Shown one piece after another: positions 9,903-19,188 of a stretch of 64,000 nucleotides of DNA. Within the stretch, counting starts at the first letter, position 1; each line of letters begins with the position of its first letter. The position numbers and the translations under genes are program-made. The notes beneath the pieces are model-generated. The model searched no databases and was not told the DNA's origin. It was given only the letters and a program-made list of their open reading frames with translations. Source of the DNA: Staphylococcus taiwanensis (GTDB taxonomy: Bacteria > Bacillota > Bacilli > Staphylococcales > Staphylococcaceae); the NCBI GenBank assembly GCA_020544305.1, contig CP058667.1, forward strand, positions 682,001 to 746,000. The letters are read 5' to 3'.

Positions 9903-9968
9903 TAGGGGGATTCCTAGTAAGTATAAGGGAAATTCCTTATGTTCATTTTTTCACAAATTAACTAGAAT
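9903..9968 (+). promoter_or_regulatory. narT promoter with two predicted NreC boxes
   Basis: A palindrome ATAAGG-N6-CCTTAT lies at 9923-9940, and a second one, TAGG-N6-CCTA containing GGATTCC, lies at 9903-9916, about two helical turns upstream. A candidate -10 TAGAAT at 9963-9968 is 31.5 bases from the main palindrome centre, identical to the spacing at narG. A degenerate Rex-like 18-mer with one intact half (TTCACAA) is at 9939-9956. NreC activation is inferred from the shared architecture. Confidence 0.7.
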
Positions 9969-10063
9969 TTAAATGTAATCAGTAATGTGATTGAAATATA
10001 TAATTTTTGACCTCTTTATATAACAGTTACTGATAAAGAAAATATAATGATGAAGGTGAAAAA

Positions 10064-11221
10064 ATGAATAAGACAAAAGGTGGGTTTCAGCTTACATTAC
10101 AAACGTTGAGTCTTGTAGTTGGTTTTATGGCATGGAGTATTATATCTCCATTAATGCCATACATATCACAGGATATCAAAGTTAATCCAGGGCAATTATC
10201 AATTATTTTAGCTATCCCTGTAATACTAGGCTCAATCTTACGAGTACCATTTGGATATTTAACAAATATTGTAGGAGCAAAATGGGTATTCTTTTGTAGC
10301 TTTATTGTATTATTATTTCCTATTTTCTTTTTAGGACAAGCACAAACACCTGGAATGTTAATGTTATCAGGATTCTTCTTGGGTGTTGGAGGCGCAATAT
10401 TCTCAGTAGGTGTGACGTCTGTACCTAAATATTTCTCAAAAGATAAAGTAGGACTTGCTAATGGGATTTATGGCATGGGTAATATTGGTACAGCAGTGTC
10501 ATCTTTCTTAGCACCACCAATTGCCGGTATTATAGGTTGGCAAACAACAGTTAGAAGCTATTTAATTATCATCGCAATTTTTGCAGTCTTAATGTTTATA
10601 CTTGGTGATAAAAATGAACCAAAAGTGAAAGTACCATTAGTATCACAATTTAAAAAATTATCATCAAATTATAAATTATATTATTTAAGTTTATGGTACT
10701 TCATTACCTTTGGGGCTTTTGTAGCATTTGGATTATTTTTACCTAACTATTTAGTAAATAACTTTGGTATTGATAAAGTGGATGCAGGTATTCGATCTGG
10801 TATATTTATTGCATTAGCAACATTCTTAAGACCAATAGGTGGCATACTAGGGGATAAATTTAATGCAGTGAAAGTATTAATGATCGATTTTAGCGTTATG
10901 ATTATCGGCGCAGTGCTATTAGGTATTTCTAGCCATATTGCTTTATTTACAATTGGTTGTTTAACAATTAGTGTCTGTGCAGGTATCGGTAATGGATTAG
11001 TCTTCAAATTAGTTCCATCATACTTTGCAGAAGAATCAGGTGCTGCGAATGGTATTGTTTCTATGATGGGCGGATTAGGTGGCTTTTTCCCACCATTAGT
11101 AATTACCTACATCACAGGATTAACTGGTTCTAGCCATCTAGCATTTATCTTATTAGCCATCTTTGGTATTTTAGCATTTATTACTATGGCACATTTGTAT
11201 AAAAAAGAATATGCAAAATAA
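10064..11221 (+). CDS. narT: Nitrate transporter NarT (MFS, NarK family)
   Basis: Major facilitator protein for nitrate uptake and possibly nitrite export, 385 residues with twelve hydrophobic segments. The sequence carries the nitrate/nitrite porter features: VPFGYLTN and [10 protein letters not shown] loops after helices 2 and 8, and two glycine-rich stretches, [18 protein letters not shown] with [13 protein letters not shown], and [12 protein letters not shown] with [19 protein letters not shown]. The ATG has GATGAAGGTG upstream. It is a single-gene transcript between two terminators, with the same regulatory layout as narG, consistent with coordinated induction by nitrate without oxygen. 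Confidence 0.95.
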   Translation: MNKTKGGFQLTLQTLSLVVGFMAWSIISPLMPYISQDIKVNPGQLSIILAIPVILGSILRVPFGYLTNIVGAKWVFFCSFIVLLFPIFFLGQAQTPGMLMLSGFFLGVGGAIFSVGVTSVPKYFSKDKVGLANGIYGMGNIGTAVSSFLAPPIAGIIGWQTTVRSYLIIIAIFAVLMFILGDKNEPKVKVPLVSQFKKLSSNYKLYYLSLWYFITFGAFVAFGLFLPNYLVNNFGIDKVDAGIRSGIFIALATFLRPIGGILGDKFNAVKVLMIDFSVMIIGAVLLGISSHIALFTIGCLTISVCAGIGNGLVFKLVPSYFAEESGAANGIVSMMGGLGGFFPPLVITYITGLTGSSHLAFILLAIFGILAFITMAHLYKKEYAK

Positions 11222-11230
11222 TTAAAAAAG

Positions 11231-11270
11231 AGCAAGCTAGACATTGAACTTTCAAGCTAGCTTGCTTTAT
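11231..11270. terminator. Bidirectional terminator between narT and hsp20
   Basis: Perfect arms AGCAAGCTAG and CTAGCTTGCT between two converging genes, with T-rich sequence on the plus side and A-rich sequence on the other. Confidence 0.85.
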
Positions 11271-11290
11271 TATATTTAAAAATAAATAAA

Positions 11291-11707
11291 TTATTCTACT
11301 GTAATTGTTGTAGTATGGTCTTGTGCACTTACTTCCTTAGGTAAAACAACCACTAAGATTCCATCTTCATATGTTGCTTTAATTTGTGATTTATCAATAT
11401 CATCAAATTCGAAGTGTCTAACTAATTCACCACTTGAACGTTCACTTAATTGAACTTTACCAGTTTGTTCAGAAACTTGCTTTTGAACTCTAACTGTTAA
11501 AGTATGATGCTCAAAACTTAATTCAATTTCTGATTTTTTAACACCAGGTAATTCTGCTTCAAGCACATATTGGCTAGATTGATTGTAGATATTAGTTGGG
11601 AAACTTTTTGATGAGAATTGATTAAATACTTGCTCTCCTAAATCGCGAAATACGTCTTTTGGATTATTCTTGAAAAATGATTGATCAAAAAACTCTCTAT
11701 TATTCAT
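11291..11707 (-). CDS. Small heat shock protein, Hsp20/alpha-crystallin family
   Basis: ATP-independent holdase chaperone, 138 residues. The central alpha-crystallin domain runs from about residue 42 to 130: YVLEAELPGVKKSEIELSFEHHTLTVRVQ, then ELVRHFEFD and the closing strand motif [15 protein letters not shown]. The C-terminal tail lacks a clear I-X-I motif. The start ATG has AAAGGAGAG upstream. It is monocistronic, convergent with narT and codirectional with sarZ but separated from it by sarZ's terminator. No CtsR- or HrcA-type operator was recognised upstream. Confidence 0.93.
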   Translation of the reverse strand: MNNREFFDQSFFKNNPKDVFRDLGEQVFNQFSSKSFPTNIYNQSSQYVLEAELPGVKKSEIELSFEHHTLTVRVQKQVSEQTGKVQLSERSSGELVRHFEFDDIDKSQIKATYEDGILVVVLPKEVSAQDHTTTITVE

Positions 11708-11843
11708 ACTATAATCTCTCCTTTAAATAAAGTGAATGTCATAGCTGTTAAGTGAAAATTTTCAATTATATTATATTAATAGAGTACCATTGCGTAAAGT
11801 AAAAGCAATTATAAAGCATTTAAAAAATGTGGATATAAAAAAG

Positions 11844-11920
11844 AACATGACAAAAGATTAATTATGTATAATGCTGTTTATATGAAAATATTGAATGATG
11901 TGTAGTGCTTTTGTCATGTT
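11844..11920 (-). terminator. Terminator after sarZ
   Basis: Arms AACATGACAAAAG and CTTTTGTCATGTT with a long loop of about 50 bases; on the minus strand the second arm runs into a T-rich tract. The long loop is unusual but the 13-bp stem is perfect. Confidence 0.65.
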
Positions 11921-11926
11921 TATTTA

Positions 11927-12370
11927 TTACTCAGTAGTATAGTCAAAGTTATTTGAAATAACATGTTTTAAGCTTTGGATGAGGTTATTAACTTCGTCTT
12001 TTGGAATATCGAAGTCATCAAATACTTGGTCAGAAATAGATTCAAGTGTTGGCTTAATGTTGATGCCATTTTCAGTTAAAGAGATTTGTAAATTTCTTTC
12101 ATCTTCTTTTTCACGCATACGTTGCACATAGCCTTTTTTCTCTAATTTCTTTAAGAGAGGTGTAAGGGTACCTGAATCTAAAAAGACACGTCGCCCAAGT
12201 GATTTTATATTTATTTTTTCATCGTTTTCGATGGCCATAATAACCATTAAGCTTGTAAATGTTAAATCATGCTCTTTTAAGTATGAAGTATATTTTTTAA
12301 TAACTTCTTTTGAAGATACATATAATAAAAAGCATAATTGATTACTTAAATAACTGTCCTTTACATACAT
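11927..12370 (-). CDS. sarZ: Redox-responsive MarR/SarA-family regulator SarZ
   Basis: Global regulator of virulence and oxidative stress genes in staphylococci; a MarR-fold protein whose single thiol senses peroxide and organic oxidants. The 147-residue protein has its cysteine at position 13 ([14 protein letters not shown]), the sensing residue described for SarZ, and the winged helix [22 protein letters not shown] followed by [14 protein letters not shown]. The ATG is preceded by GGGTGG. Its own promoter and terminator are visible. The nearby nitrate respiration and heat-shock genes fit a redox neighbourhood, though direct control of them is only inference. Confidence 0.92.
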   Translation of the reverse strand: MYVKDSYLSNQLCFLLYVSSKEVIKKYTSYLKEHDLTFTSLMVIMAIENDEKINIKSLGRRVFLDSGTLTPLLKKLEKKGYVQRMREKEDERNLQISLTENGINIKPTLESISDQVFDDFDIPKDEVNNLIQSLKHVISNNFDYTTE

Positions 12371-12394
12371 ATTTATCCACCCTTAACTTATTTA

Positions 12395-12423
12395 AAGATA
12401 GTATGAACTAAAACTATTGTCAA
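12395..12423 (-). promoter_or_regulatory. sarZ promoter
   Basis: On the minus strand, TTGACA (complement of 12418-12423) and TATCTT (complement of 12395-12400) are separated by 17 bases, a good sigma-A promoter about 25 bases from the sarZ start. Confidence 0.6.
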
Positions 12424-12660
12424 GCCTGATATCACAGTATTTTGTGGACTTTTAAAGAGTTTTAGAATTAGTTTGAGAGTACGTCGACACATGGTGCAAA
12501 TGTGTTGATTTATTTTGAATTAGAGATAAATTTTTAAGGACATTTTGTTACAAAAAATAATTAACACTTTAAAAAAATTAGGATATCATTCATAATAATT
12601 TAGATAATAAATTTACGACATATGACAATGAGACTAGGTTAGTAACAAAGGAGCTTTTAA

Positions 12661-13020
12661 ATGAGCAACAAGCAGAAAATTATTAGAATATGTATTATTT
12701 TGGCTATTTCATTAGTTGTGGCTATCATTTTCTTCTTTGGTATGAAGACATATCAAGGACATAGAAATATTAAAATGGTGGATAGCTATATAGAACAAAA
12801 GCATTTGCGTAATCATATAAAATCTGAAAAAACATTATATAGTGCTAAAAAAGGTGTTTATTATAAAGAAGTTGTCTTCAAAGATGAACCAAACATGACT
12901 TATGTGATTCAACCAATTGGTACACGTCAGGGTATTTTTTCAGAAGGCTTCGATACTGAAACTAAAAAAAGTATCAAAGGTGCGAAACATAACTACTTTA
13001 ACCAAAGTTTTAAACCTTAA
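12661..13020 (+). CDS. Small membrane-anchored protein, DUF3139-like
   Basis: Uncharacterised 119-residue protein with one N-terminal membrane segment (residues about 7-27, IIRICIILAISLVVAIIFFFG) and a basic, mostly extracytoplasmic remainder. The pattern of one helix, then a charged segment followed by YYKEVVFKDEPNMTYVIQP resembles the staphylococcal DUF3139 family of small secreted or anchored proteins; this is from memory, not a search. The ATG has AAAGGAG upstream. It is divergent from sarZ and has its own terminator, so it is probably a single-gene unit. Function unknown. Confidence 0.75.
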   Translation: MSNKQKIIRICIILAISLVVAIIFFFGMKTYQGHRNIKMVDSYIEQKHLRNHIKSEKTLYSAKKGVYYKEVVFKDEPNMTYVIQPIGTRQGIFSEGFDTETKKSIKGAKHNYFNQSFKP

Positions 13021-13030
13021 TATTAAGCAA

Positions 13031-13077
13031 TAAGCTGTATTTAGATGTGCGCAGCATATCTTTGTACAGTTTTTTTA
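13031..13077 (+). terminator. Terminator after the DUF3139-like gene
   Basis: Imperfect long stem between AGCTGTATTTAGATGTGC and its downstream complement, ending in a run of seven T. Confidence 0.75.
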
Positions 13078-13199
13078 TTCTAATTTTAACCATTGCAGCT
13101 TAATCTAATAGTATCAAAATTAATAGTATTAAAAATTTTATATCCCTATTTTGAATTATCTGATATAATTAAGCGATGTCAGATGAAGGGGGTTCCAAC

Positions 13200-14477
13200 A
13201 TGACTCTGTTCAAGAGAAAAATTAGCTTGCCAATGCAAGTTTTGATTGCTTTGGTGCTAGGTGTAGTTGTAGGTTTATTATTATTTGGGCAAGATAATGT
13301 AGCAAATTATATTAAACCTTTCGGTGACATTTTCTTAAACTTAATTAAAATGATCATCATTCCAATTGTATTCTGTGCTTTAGCGCTATCAATTTCGAAT
13401 TTAGGGGACTCAAAGAAAATTGGTAGTTACGGATGGAAAGCAATACTTTACTTTGAAATTATAACAACAATCGCTATAGGTTTAGGTCTTATTATTGGTA
13501 ACTTGTTCAAACCAGGTGCTGGTTTAGATCCATCAAAATTACCTAAGGGCGATATTTCTAAATATCAATCTTCTGCTTCAGCAGCAGAACAATCTACATA
13601 TGGAAATCACTTTATTGATACCATTGTAAACATAGTACCAACAAATATATTTGAAGCTTTAACGAAAGGTGAATTATTACCAATCATCTTCTTTGCGGTA
13701 TTCTTTGGATTAGGATTAGCTGCAATAGGGGAAAAAGCTGACCCAGTTAAAGGTTTTCTTAATGGTACATTAGAAGCAGTATTCTGGATGATTAATAAAA
13801 TCTTAAAATTAGCACCAATTGGTGTATTTGCATTTATCTGTACAACTGTAATGACATTTGGTGCTTCTGCACTTATCCCATTAGCCAAATTAGTCCTTGT
13901 AGTAGTATTTGCTATGGTATTCTTCATCATCGTTGTTTTAGGTATCGTTGCTAGAATTTGCGGAATCAGTATTTTCTCAATTATCAAAATATTAAAAGAT
14001 GAATTATTGCTGGCATTCTCAACGTCAAGCTCAGAAGCAGTATTGCCTATTATGATGAGTAAAATGGAAAAATTTGGTGCACCAAGAGATGTTACGTCAT
14101 TTGTTATACCTATCGGTTATTCATTTAACTTAGACGGTTCAGCCCTATACCAATCAATTGCAGCGTTATTCGTTGCACAAATGTATGGTATCCATTTATC
14201 TATTTCAGAACAAATTGTTCTAATGGTAACATTAATGGTTGCGTCTAAAGGTATGGCAGGTGTTCCAGGCGTTTCAATCGTAGTATTGCTTACGACTTTA
14301 GGAGCAATGGGCTTACCGGCTCAAGGTCTTGCATTAATCATCGGTGTTGACCGTTTATTAGACATGGTTCGTACATGTGTCAACGTTGTTGGTAATGCGT
14401 TATCAGCTGTAGTCATCTCTAAATGGGAGAGAGTTTACGATAAAGACAAAGGTAAAAAATATTTAGAATCAATTTAA
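13200..14477 (+). CDS. gltT: Proton/sodium-glutamate symporter (DAACS family)
   Basis: Uptake carrier for glutamate/aspartate or C4-dicarboxylates, 425 residues from ATG 13200. This start is preferred over ATG 13176 because GAAGGGGG lies just upstream. The family signatures are present: the serine-rich re-entrant loop STSSSEAVLPIMM near residue 280, the cation and substrate helix GYSFNLDGSALYQ, the second loop SKGMAGVPGVSIV, and the final VDRLLDMVRTCVNVVGNA, in which Asp and Asn bind substrate. About eight transmembrane helices. It lies alone between terminators. Confidence 0.93.
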   Translation: MTLFKRKISLPMQVLIALVLGVVVGLLLFGQDNVANYIKPFGDIFLNLIKMIIIPIVFCALALSISNLGDSKKIGSYGWKAILYFEIITTIAIGLGLIIGNLFKPGAGLDPSKLPKGDISKYQSSASAAEQSTYGNHFIDTIVNIVPTNIFEALTKGELLPIIFFAVFFGLGLAAIGEKADPVKGFLNGTLEAVFWMINKILKLAPIGVFAFICTTVMTFGASALIPLAKLVLVVVFAMVFFIIVVLGIVARICGISIFSIIKILKDELLLAFSTSSSEAVLPIMMSKMEKFGAPRDVTSFVIPIGYSFNLDGSALYQSIAALFVAQMYGIHLSISEQIVLMVTLMVASKGMAGVPGVSIVVLLTTLGAMGLPAQGLALIIGVDRLLDMVRTCVNVVGNALSAVVISKWERVYDKDKGKKYLESI

Positions 14478-14498
14478 AATAGAAATCTGACATTTTTT

Positions 14499-14530
14499 GT
14501 ACCGAGCTTATAAAGTTCGGTACTTTTTTA
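14499..14530 (+). terminator. Terminator after gltT
   Basis: GTACCGA and TTCGGTAC arms followed by a T run. Confidence 0.85.
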
Positions 14531-14551
14531 TTGAGAATGAACATAATTAAA

Positions 14552-14596
14552 AGCAGGGTAGAAATCGATTTACATTGAAATGATTTCTATCCTGCT
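14552..14596 (-). terminator. Terminator for the DUF4889-like gene
   Basis: Perfect 15-base arms AGCAGGGTAGAAATC and GATTTCTATCCTGCT located 12 bases beyond the stop of the minus-strand gene at 14608. Confidence 0.75.
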
Positions 14597-14607
14597 TATA
14601 TTTACAC

Positions 14608-14961
14608 TTACATACCTTTCATATCATGCATTTTATGAATTTTCATCATAAGACCATGTGGTACATCATCGTGTTTTACTTTAGATACTCTTGAAAATTT
14701 GTCAGAGCCTTTTTCTTTCACTAAGAATACAAAATCGCCTTTCTTAACTTTAGCATTTGTATCTGAAGGTAATTCAACATTTTTTTCAACTTTTTCAGTT
14801 TGTTCGTTCACCATTTTATCAATGGTATGACTATTTTTCATATAACCATAATATGTTTCTTTTTGACCACCTGTCATCATCATGATGACTAAAACGATAC
14901 ATGCGATTAACATAATCGCAATTAAAGCAATACCGATGCCTAAACCTTTTTTGTTTTTCAT
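14608..14961 (-). CDS. Small membrane-anchored protein, DUF4889-like
   Basis: 117-residue protein with one N-terminal helix (about residues 8-30, IGIALIAIMLIACIVLVIMMM) and an extracytoplasmic domain of about 85 residues rich in Lys and Asp, containing KVKKGDFVFLVKEKGSDKF, and ending in a His/Met-rich tail (HGLMMKIHKMHDMKGM). The layout matches the staphylococcal DUF4889 family as I remember it. The His/Met tail could bind a metal such as copper; that is speculation. AAAGGAG precedes the ATG. It stands alone with its own terminator. Confidence 0.75.
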   Translation of the reverse strand: MKNKKGLGIGIALIAIMLIACIVLVIMMMTGGQKETYYGYMKNSHTIDKMVNEQTEKVEKNVELPSDTNAKVKKGDFVFLVKEKGSDKFSRVSKVKHDDVPHGLMMKIHKMHDMKGM

Positions 14962-15099
14962 AAAGAAACTCCTTTAAAAGTACTATCTCTTTTATACAAA
15001 AATTAGTATTAAATTGCAATAAAATACTAAAATATAATAAATTGAATTGTGTCCAAATTTTGTGCGACGACTTCATACTAAAATATATACAAATAAAAA

Positions 15100-15135
15100 C
15101 ACTGTCAACGTGGGCTAAGGCTTAAGTTGACAGTG
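15100..15135 (-). terminator. Terminator for the PNPOx-like gene
   Basis: Arms CACTGTCAAC and GTTGACAGTG; on the minus strand the second arm is followed by TTTTTATTTG. Confidence 0.75.
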
Positions 15136-15177
15136 TAAAATGATGAGTTGTTATCTGTTATAACGAACATGAGTGAT

Positions 15178-15600
15178 TTAAACTTCGATAGTTACCGGTG
15201 TATCAATATCATCATCATTCATTAATGTAATAGTTTTAGGAACTACTTTAAGTACACAAAGATTTGGATCTTCTTTAGAGTCGAAGAATGTTTTATCTTG
15301 CGTTTCCCATAACCAATCAATCACTTTTTGGTCTTCTACAATTTCAATTGTCGATTCAATTTCTACAAAGCTATTATTCGTTGTTTCATTGTAGCCTAAT
15401 AAGATATACGCATTAGGATTATTTTTAATTTCATCTACTTTAGTAGTTTTATTACTTGTTTTAGTATATAGTGTTAAATCGTCATTATAAAAGACCATGT
15501 ATCTACTATTTGGTTTATTATTATAAGCAGTTGATAATACACCAACTTTAGAAGTGTCTAAAACTTTTTCAATTGCTTGAGTGGCTTGCTGTTTATCCAA
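15178..15600 (-). CDS. Pyridoxamine 5'-phosphate oxidase-fold protein (general stress protein 26-like)
   Basis: Predicted split-barrel flavin-binding protein of about 140 residues. The pattern KVGVLSTAYNNKPNSRYMVFYNDDLTLYTKTSNKTTKVDEIKNN in the first half is typical of PNPOx-like FMN proteins related to B. subtilis YdaG. I take TTG 15600 as the start because AAGGAG lies nine bases upstream; ATG 15633 would add eleven residues upstream of that site. The enzymatic reaction is unknown; the B. subtilis relative is a sigma-B stress protein. The gene is single, downstream of rsp on the same strand with 67 bases between. Confidence 0.8.
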   Translation of the reverse strand: MDKQQATQAIEKVLDTSKVGVLSTAYNNKPNSRYMVFYNDDLTLYTKTSNKTTKVDEIKNNPNAYILLGYNETTNNSFVEIESTIEIVEDQKVIDWLWETQDKTFFDSKEDPNLCVLKVVPKTITLMNDDDIDTPVTIEV

Positions 15601-15667
15601 ACTTATCATCTCCTTAATAATTATATAGCCCAATCACGAAATAACTAAACTAAATATAAAATGAGAA

Positions 15668-17773
15668 TTAAGTAGGCTTGATACAAATATATTTCACTTC
15701 ATCATGTTTCAAAGTAATTTGAAACGGTAAAGCATCTTTTTCTTGGATGAATAACTCAGTTTTAGGATGATTACATTTGTCTATCTTTTCAATGATCTCT
15801 TTTTCAATGTATACAGGTAACTTGTCTTGTGGTAGTAAATTTTGTATTGAACCATGCTCGTTATTTAATGTATCCACGATAAATAAAGTATTCTCTTTAA
15901 ATTCATTTTCAAAAAGATAGTGTTGCTTACTATCAGATAAATAGCGATCATTAATCTTATTAAACAAGATGAAATGATAGTTACCATCCTTAATACACAT
16001 CACATAATTATTAGAAATGTAAATCGATTCTTCCATAAAAGGAGATATAAATCGGTATAAATGCATTATTGGTAATAAACTACCATGATGGTTAAATAAA
16101 GAGATATACATAGGATTTGTCTCAATAAGTTGATAGCACACACCGCCACCGTATTTAATTAATTGAGTTAAATGACATACTATATCTGATAATTGTAGAG
16201 CGTTAGCACCATTATTTGTATATTTGAAGCATTTTAATGATAAGCTTCGATATACGAATTGCGTAGATGGGATGTTGGAATCATTAATGAAACGTAAATA
16301 ATTTTCAAAATGTGTTGAAGCTTGGGTAAATCCACGTTGCTTATCAATTAATACACTTTTCGTATTAATGTTTTCAATATCTACAAAATAGAAGTCGAAA
16401 TTCATGCGATTCATCATGTCATACGTATCTTGCAGTGAATCCTTTTGACGTATCAAACCGTCTATGATTAATCCGTACTTGATGAATTTATTTTTATTTT
16501 TCAATTTAAGATGTGACAGATGTATATCTTGAATTGACATTGTTTCTGTGTCAAACACTAACATGAATTTTAATCTCTTTTTATGCCATTTATAATCTCT
16601 ATTGTTCTGTAAAAAGAGCATAATCAGTTTATAAATAGCTTCAAATTCTGATTTATATTTAATTGTAACTGCTAGTCTAATATCTTTTTCAAATAACTTT
16701 TCAAAACAACGATTTAATAAATTGAAATTAATCTGTTGGTTACTAATGTTACTCGCATCATTAATTAATATTGCAGGTCTAGGCAAGTAAGATAAATCAA
16801 TATCATAATAATCGTTGAATACAAATTGAAACAATTCATTTATATCTTGAAAATCAACAAAAGCAGTTGAAAATTGTGCTTTATCTTGCAACTCAACGTT
16901 GTCTAATTTGACATTCGTTGTTTCAGCAGTGAGTTGATCCGTAAATTCAAAATGAGAAATTAAATTCAAAAATTGTGGACTGATAGATTCTGTAAGTCGA
17001 ATAACTGGCAATGGTTCCATCTGATTTAATTTTGAACGAAATTGTTTTGGGCTAACATAAAGGTATTTTTTAAATTGATTTGTAAAATTAGTATGGCTAC
17101 TAAATCCAGATAGCTCAGAAATTGAAGTTATCGAGTCATTTGTTGTTAATAATAACTTTAGTGCGTGATTAATTTTTAAGCTCGTATAGAAATCTTTGAA
17201 ATTGACATTTAAAAAGCGACCAAATAAATTTGAACAATATGATTCGGAAATTAATGCATGTTGAGCGATATCTTGCAGGGAAATATTGGCAGTTATATTT
17301 TCATTAATAAAAAGGACAATGTTAGATAACAATTGATAATTAATTGTCATCTTAGGTATATAAGATGAAGAAGTTCTAACGACGGCTTCTTTATAAAGTG
17401 TGCGAATAATCTTTGAAACTGCTTCATTGTCTGGTGTTTCATTATTTATGAAACTGGAAATTCTTTGCAGAATTAGAGATTTAATAAAATGATTGGATTG
17501 CAATAAATGACGGTCGAAAAAACAATTAAAGAAATCACTATCTTCTAAATAAAAGTAGGCTATAGGTATTTTTAGTTCAATGAGATGATGAGAATCATCA
17601 ATATTAAATAAGTCACCCTGATTAATAATAGCAATATGATTGTATAATTCTTTTGTGACACCGTTGATAGTGATAGTTAATTCATTAGTTAGTGAAAAAT
17701 ATAAGATAACATAGTTAATGTTTCGAGTCGGTGTAGTGGTAAAACGATTATATAATTGTAGGTTGCTACTCAT
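15668..17773 (-). CDS. rsp: AraC/XylS-family regulator Rsp
   Basis: Large transcription factor (701 residues, the length of S. aureus Rsp) that in S. aureus represses surface protein genes and strongly drives the regulatory RNA SSR42, affecting haemolysis, biofilm and intracellular cytotoxicity. The N-terminal ~150 residues form a cupin-like domain (NYVILYFSLTNELTITINGV). The double helix-turn-helix is at about residues 165-255, including NISLQDIAQHALISES and TSISELSGFSSHTNFTNQFK. The remaining 440 residues resemble a degenerate glycosidase-like domain, as seen in a few AraC regulators. The ATG is preceded by AGGAGA. The large non-coding region upstream fits the rsp-SSR42 arrangement. Confidence 0.93.
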   Translation of the reverse strand: MSSNLQLYNRFTTTPTRNINYVILYFSLTNELTITINGVTKELYNHIAIINQGDLFNIDDSHHLIELKIPIAYFYLEDSDFFNCFFDRHLLQSNHFIKSLILQRISSFINNETPDNEAVSKIIRTLYKEAVVRTSSSYIPKMTINYQLLSNIVLFINENITANISLQDIAQHALISESYCSNLFGRFLNVNFKDFYTSLKINHALKLLLTTNDSITSISELSGFSSHTNFTNQFKKYLYVSPKQFRSKLNQMEPLPVIRLTESISPQFLNLISHFEFTDQLTAETTNVKLDNVELQDKAQFSTAFVDFQDINELFQFVFNDYYDIDLSYLPRPAILINDASNISNQQINFNLLNRCFEKLFEKDIRLAVTIKYKSEFEAIYKLIMLFLQNNRDYKWHKKRLKFMLVFDTETMSIQDIHLSHLKLKNKNKFIKYGLIIDGLIRQKDSLQDTYDMMNRMNFDFYFVDIENINTKSVLIDKQRGFTQASTHFENYLRFINDSNIPSTQFVYRSLSLKCFKYTNNGANALQLSDIVCHLTQLIKYGGGVCYQLIETNPMYISLFNHHGSLLPIMHLYRFISPFMEESIYISNNYVMCIKDGNYHFILFNKINDRYLSDSKQHYLFENEFKENTLFIVDTLNNEHGSIQNLLPQDKLPVYIEKEIIEKIDKCNHPKTELFIQEKDALPFQITLKHDEVKYICIKPT

Positions 17774-17859
17774 ACGTGTTTATCTCCTGTAAATTTTTAT
17801 TTCATAAATATAATATTTTGAGTGATGAATGAATAATAAGAGCTATTATAAATTAAATG

Positions 17860-18680
17860 AGCGAAAAAATTAATAGTCGAAAATAAAAAAATTTTGCGTA
17901 TTTTTAATGAAAGCGATAAAAATTTTCTCAGTTATACAACATAATAAAAAAATTGAAAATATAGCGTTACTAATTTGAAAAGTTTTAATAGCGTAGGGCA
18001 ATTAAATTCAGTGCATAATAAATATAGATTTCAAGTGCAACTCATTTAAATCATAAAGAGCCAAAGTGTACACATTAAAGTTGTCTTTATGATGATTAAC
18101 AAAGCTAGAAATCTAAATTTAATTCTGTATAAACAACTACGAATAACATCGCAAAGAATTTAAACATCAAGAAAACGTTAATTAAAAACTAAGTTTCAAG
18201 ACATCTGTCAGAGCAAAAGAGTGACTTAACAAATGTAAACTTCAATTATTCTTACTTATCAACTGACTATGGAAACATTTAGATTCAACATCAAGATTCC
18301 CAACACCATAAAATCATATCCCATGTCGGTTAAATTATTAAATCTTAATAACATCATGATCAGTCAATCTAATAGAATTCTTAATTAGATAAGTAATGAA
18401 ATATAGTCAGACATCACTTCCTAGAAGCGCCATACATCATAGATAAAGAATATGCATTTGTCACTAATGAAAGGTATTAACAGTAGCTAAACTATGTATA
18501 TATAGAGCACTCCCCCAATTCCTAAATTTTTTAAATCCAAAGTGTAAACAGTATTATTATCTATTATCTCTAAATATACTTTTTTAATGACGTGGTAAGC
18601 ATCAAGAATACAATTCTTTAACAGAAAACAGAATTAATATAAGCAATGGGACAGAAAAATTGATTTCTGTCCCATTTTTA
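17860..18680 (+). ncRNA. Candidate long regulatory RNA SSR42
   Basis: The 928 bases between rsp and the next gene hold no plausible protein-coding frame but end, on the plus strand, in a strong terminator (18645-18680). In S. aureus the stable RNA SSR42 (about 0.9-1.2 kb) is transcribed divergently from rsp and is Rsp-dependent. Position, direction and length all agree. The 5' end given here is a guess; I could not identify a convincing promoter. The region is very AT-rich, as SSR42 is. I cannot confirm nucleotide similarity without an alignment. Confidence 0.5.
18645..18680. terminator. Bidirectional terminator (SSR42 candidate / DUF1722 gene)
   Basis: Perfect arms AATGGGACAGAAA and TTTCTGTCCCATT with a six-base loop and T-rich flanks, a common staphylococcal terminator sequence. 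It can serve both the plus-strand RNA and the minus-strand gene starting at 19076. Confidence 0.85.
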
Positions 18681-18701
18681 TTTAAATATCTACTAAAACG
18701 T

Positions 18702-19076
18702 TTAGCTTTTATTTAATATGGTAGAATTTTGCAAATAGGTAATCTTATATTTGTCAGCCAGCGTTTTTAAAAAATATAATAATTCATCACTTTGACAACT
18801 ATCGTTTATAAAAGCTTCTTTTAATGTTTCTGATTGAGATTTTTCATTATTAGTTGCAACTTTTTTAAAATATCCCCACATATGATCATAAGCGTTGATC
18901 ATCGTTCCTTTAGTAGGTTGTGTATTTAAGGCTTCACATATTGCATGCTGCACTTCCGATAGAGAAGGAGATTGCTTGAGTAATACTCTGATATCATTAT
19001 AATGTTGTTGACTATGAAATAAGACATTATATTTTTCTTCACGCCATAATTTTTCAATATATCCTCGTTCTTTCAT
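18702..19076 (-). CDS. DUF1722 (YbgA-like) protein
   Basis: 124-residue soluble protein. The N-terminal LWREEKYNVLFHSQQHYNDIRVLL and central INAYDHMWGYFKKVATNNEK follow the DUF1722/YbgA pattern (W-x-EKY-x-x-x-x-HS-x-x-HY, then a HxxGYFKK box). The family is of unknown biochemical function, often found fused or adjacent to photolyase or DUF523 genes; neither is seen here. The ATG has AGGTGG upstream. It is divergent from the PTS gene. Confidence 0.8.
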   Translation of the reverse strand: MKERGYIEKLWREEKYNVLFHSQQHYNDIRVLLKQSPSLSEVQHAICEALNTQPTKGTMINAYDHMWGYFKKVATNNEKSQSETLKEAFINDSCQSDELLYFLKTLADKYKITYLQNSTILNKS

Positions 19077-19188
19077 TAGCTACCACCTCAAATATCGAAT
19101 CATATTTATATTAACATTTCCCGAAGTGCATCATTTACAATCTATTTTCACATCAAAAATAGTAGAAGTGAAAATTCATAAAAGGATA

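Noticed and set aside
17774..18640. Small protein genes in the SSR42 candidate region
   Set aside because: Short frames lack ribosome-binding sites and any recognisable sequence.
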